NCBI GenBank assembly: GCA_947427285.1
Contig: CANEHE010000001.1
Location: 1 to 64,000 of the forward strand
Length of the DNA stretch: 64,000 nt
Origin: an uncultured Porphyromonadaceae bacterium
GTDB lineage: Bacteria > Bacteroidota > Bacteroidia > Bacteroidales > Muribaculaceae
Direction of reading: 5' to 3'
Part shown: piece by piece, positions 62,540 through 64,000 of the stretch
Position numbering within the stretch: the first letter of the stretch is position 1
How the letters are laid out: the number at the start of each line of letters is the position of its first letter
Notes under the pieces: model-generated
What the model was told of the DNA's origin: nothing
Database searches by the model: none
What the model saw: only the letters and a program-made list of their open reading frames with translations
Program-made: the position numbers and the translations under genes

Positions 62540-63121
62540 ATGAAATTCACCCAACCCAAACTTCCGTATGCACCGGATGCTCTTGCTCCGGTCATTTCAC
62601 AGACTACGGTCGAATATCACTACGGCAAGCATGAGAAGACGTACGTAGACACTCTTAACTCTCTTATAGAGGGGACCGAATATGCCGACATGCCTCTTGA
62701 GAAGATTATCACCTCATCGTCAGGCAAACTGTTCAACAATGCGTCGCAGGCCTGGAATCATATATTCTATTTCTTCCAGTTCGCCCCTGACGGTCAGAAG
62801 GAGCCTGGAGGTGCTCTTCTCGCAAAGATAGAGGAGACATTCGGATCTTTCGATGATTTCAGGAAGCAGTTTGAAACCGCAGGTGCCACTCTTTTCGGCT
62901 CCGGATGGGTATGGCTTTCCGCTGACGATAAAGGTTCACTGATAATATCACAGGGGCCCAACGCTTCCAATCCTATGACACAAGGTCTGAGGCCATTGCT
63001 CGTGTTCGATGTATGGGAACATGCTTATTATCTTGACTGGCAGAATCGTCGGGCCGACTATCTGCATCGTCTGTGGGACATAGTAGACTGGTCGGTGGTG
63101 GAGATGCGTTATGGACTCTGA
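62540..63121 (+). CDS. sodB: Superoxide dismutase (Fe/Mn family)
   Basis: Detoxifies superoxide. Metal ligands: H27 (YHYGKHEKTYVDTLN), H74 (NNASQAWNHIFYFFQF), D157 and H161 (FDVWEHAYYLDWQNRRADYL). The length (193) fits a Fe-type enzyme; the Fe/Mn preference cannot be settled by eye. The gene follows the permease by about 110 bases and has a TATTTTTG-type box (62501-62508) upstream, so it is probably transcribed separately. Confidence 0.98.
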   Translation: MKFTQPKLPYAPDALAPVISQTTVEYHYGKHEKTYVDTLNSLIEGTEYADMPLEKIITSSSGKLFNNASQAWNHIFYFFQFAPDGQKEPGGALLAKIEETFGSFDDFRKQFETAGATLFGSGWVWLSADDKGSLIISQGPNASNPMTQGLRPLLVFDVWEHAYYLDWQNRRADYLHRLWDIVDWSVVEMRYGL

Positions 63122-63195
63122 TTCGTTTCTGAGTCTATATTAGTCAAAAATATTTTATGCCGGACAACAGAAACCGTTCAGCATACGTTAAATTT

Positions 63196-63225
63196 ACAGG
63201 ATGTCATCTCACGATGGCATCCTGT
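63196..63225 (+). terminator. Terminator after sodB
   Basis: ACAGGATGTCATC (63196-63208) and GATGGCATCCTGT (63213-63225) form a 13-base stem (one G-U pair) with a four-base loop. A frame starting at 63201 would begin inside it, which argues for the later start at 63258 for the next gene. Confidence 0.75.
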
Positions 63226-63257
63226 CCACTGAAACTATAATTAAAATTACAACAGAC

Positions 63258-63620
63258 ATGCCCAACAAAAGAGAATTCAAGAAGTATGTGGAGGCACTCG
63301 GAGCTTCCGTCTGCGACGAAATGATGGTGGCCTACTATAATATTGAAGGAGTAGACCGCGACAAAATCCGTGAAAGCATAGGCCGGGTGCTTGGTGCAGT
63401 GGGCGTGGCCACTTCACATGCGAATATTTTCTTCGACAGGGGAGTCAAGGCTTTCCCCTCTGCTGCTGAGTATTCCAAAGAAAAAAGTAAATTCTTCCGT
63501 GCGTTGTTCCGTAAGATAGCCACAGACTTTTCTGCTGAGATCGATGCAGCTCTCAAGGAATTCAATGCGGCCATCCCTGCCGAGGTCAGAGAACGCCAGA
63601 GGCAGGAGGTAGCCCGATAA
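63258..63620 (+). CDS. Conserved-looking hypothetical protein
   Basis: The ATG at 63258 (MPNKREFKKYVEALGASVCD) gives 120 residues. The product is mostly helical, with KEKSKFFRALFRKIATDFSA and EIDAALKEFNAAIPAEVRER. I see no signal peptide or known motif and cannot name a function; the length and lack of stops, together with a good start, support a real gene. It lies 32 bases before the acyltransferase gene and could be in an operon with it. Confidence 0.7.
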   Translation: MPNKREFKKYVEALGASVCDEMMVAYYNIEGVDRDKIRESIGRVLGAVGVATSHANIFFDRGVKAFPSAAEYSKEKSKFFRALFRKIATDFSAEIDAALKEFNAAIPAEVRERQRQEVAR

Positions 63621-63652
63621 ACAGAGGATACACATCTAAAAAAACCTTGTAA

Positions 63653-64000
63653 ATGAGCCCGGCATTCTGGCGATATCTTCTGCGACTGATGCGATGGAAT
63701 GTCAGCGTCAAAGTGCCGGAACGGAATAAATGTGTGATATGTGTGGCTCCCCACACGTCAAACTGGGACTTTCTCCTCGGCTACGCCGCTTGGCGTTCGC
63801 TGGGGAGACGGGCCTGTTTTCTGATGAAGGAAAGTTGGTTCTTCTTCCCGCTCGGCATTGTTTTGCGTGCTTTGGGGGGCATCCCGGTTCCTCGTAAACG
63901 GGGCGCGGATCTCACTACTGGAATTGTAAGACGGTTCAATGAATCGGAAAATCTTAATCTCGCTGTCACACCGGAGGGAACGCGCTCCCGGCGCGAGACA
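63653..64000 (+). CDS. Acyltransferase of the PlsC type (3' end cut by window)
   Basis: The frame is open from the ATG at 63653 to the window end (116 codons). The family motif H-x4-D is seen in APHTSNWDFLLG and the second block in TPEGTRSR (about residues 109-116). The protein is thus a lysophospholipid or glycerol-phosphate acyltransferase, which builds membrane lipids. The remaining C-terminal part lies beyond 64000, so the exact subfamily cannot be judged. Confidence 0.9.
   Translation, partial: MSPAFWRYLLRLMRWNVSVKVPERNKCVICVAPHTSNWDFLLGYAAWRSLGRRACFLMKESWFFFPLGIVLRALGGIPVPRKRGADLTTGIVRRFNESENLNLAVTPEGTRSRRET

Overview
The window looks like a chromosome segment of a gut Bacteroidales, most like the Muribaculaceae (S24-7) group. 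The reasons are the Bacteroidota promoter type (TTTG about 20 bases upstream of TAnnTTTG), the methylmalonyl-CoA mutase pair, the order dnaN / exonuclease / coaBC / DUF4835 / recN / rlmB, long NusB and LspA proteins, a DksA-like protein without its cysteine finger, DUF4296, DUF5606 and DUF6108-like proteins, and BspA-type leucine-rich and GLUG surface proteins. The family assignment is inference from gene content only.

Region 1 (1-6200) is accessory. It has the C-terminal end of a MobV-type relaxase, a DUF1016/PDDEXK nuclease-like gene with two perfect palindromes inside its coding sequence, and an AT-rich run of four small genes. The last three of these start by ATGA overlap, and the last one ends in a domain resembling immunity proteins of polymorphic-toxin systems. 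About 1.2 kb of apparently non-coding DNA with stem-loops follows. This is the most likely site of an undescribed system. Region 2 (6200-8300) holds a Crp/Fnr-like regulator and a secreted leucine-rich protein.

Region 3 (8300-33300) is mostly housekeeping: dnaK; the two methylmalonyl-CoA mutase subunits (propionate/succinate metabolism); a leftward run ddl, ileS, DksA-like, lspA, DUF4296 and a small gene; and a long rightward run dnaN, exonuclease, coaBC, DUF4835, recN, rlmB, nusB, yajC, YbbR, coaE, DUF5606. Two consensus promoters drive ddl and dnaN in opposite directions.

Region 4 (33300-40350) carries an ECF sigma / membrane protein / DUF6108-like trio, a leftward glutaminase / MFS transporter / asparaginase group, and a single gene joining an ECF sigma factor to an inner-membrane helix and an outer-membrane beta-barrel.

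Region 5 (40350-51200) is a surface-protein block: a 1990-residue GLUG-repeat protein, an 844-residue leucine-rich protein, and a membrane-bound regulator with a periplasmic helical part and a cytoplasmic AraC domain. Region 6 (51290-57111) is a full glycine-cleavage operon (gcvT, gcvH, gcvPA, gcvPB, lpdA) behind a perfect promoter. Region 7 (57330-64000) has an outer-membrane beta-barrel receptor, a DUF362 ferredoxin-like protein, a LolC/E-type permease, superoxide dismutase, a small conserved gene and the start of an acyltransferase cut by the window end. I found no rRNA, tRNA, CRISPR array or intact insertion sequence.
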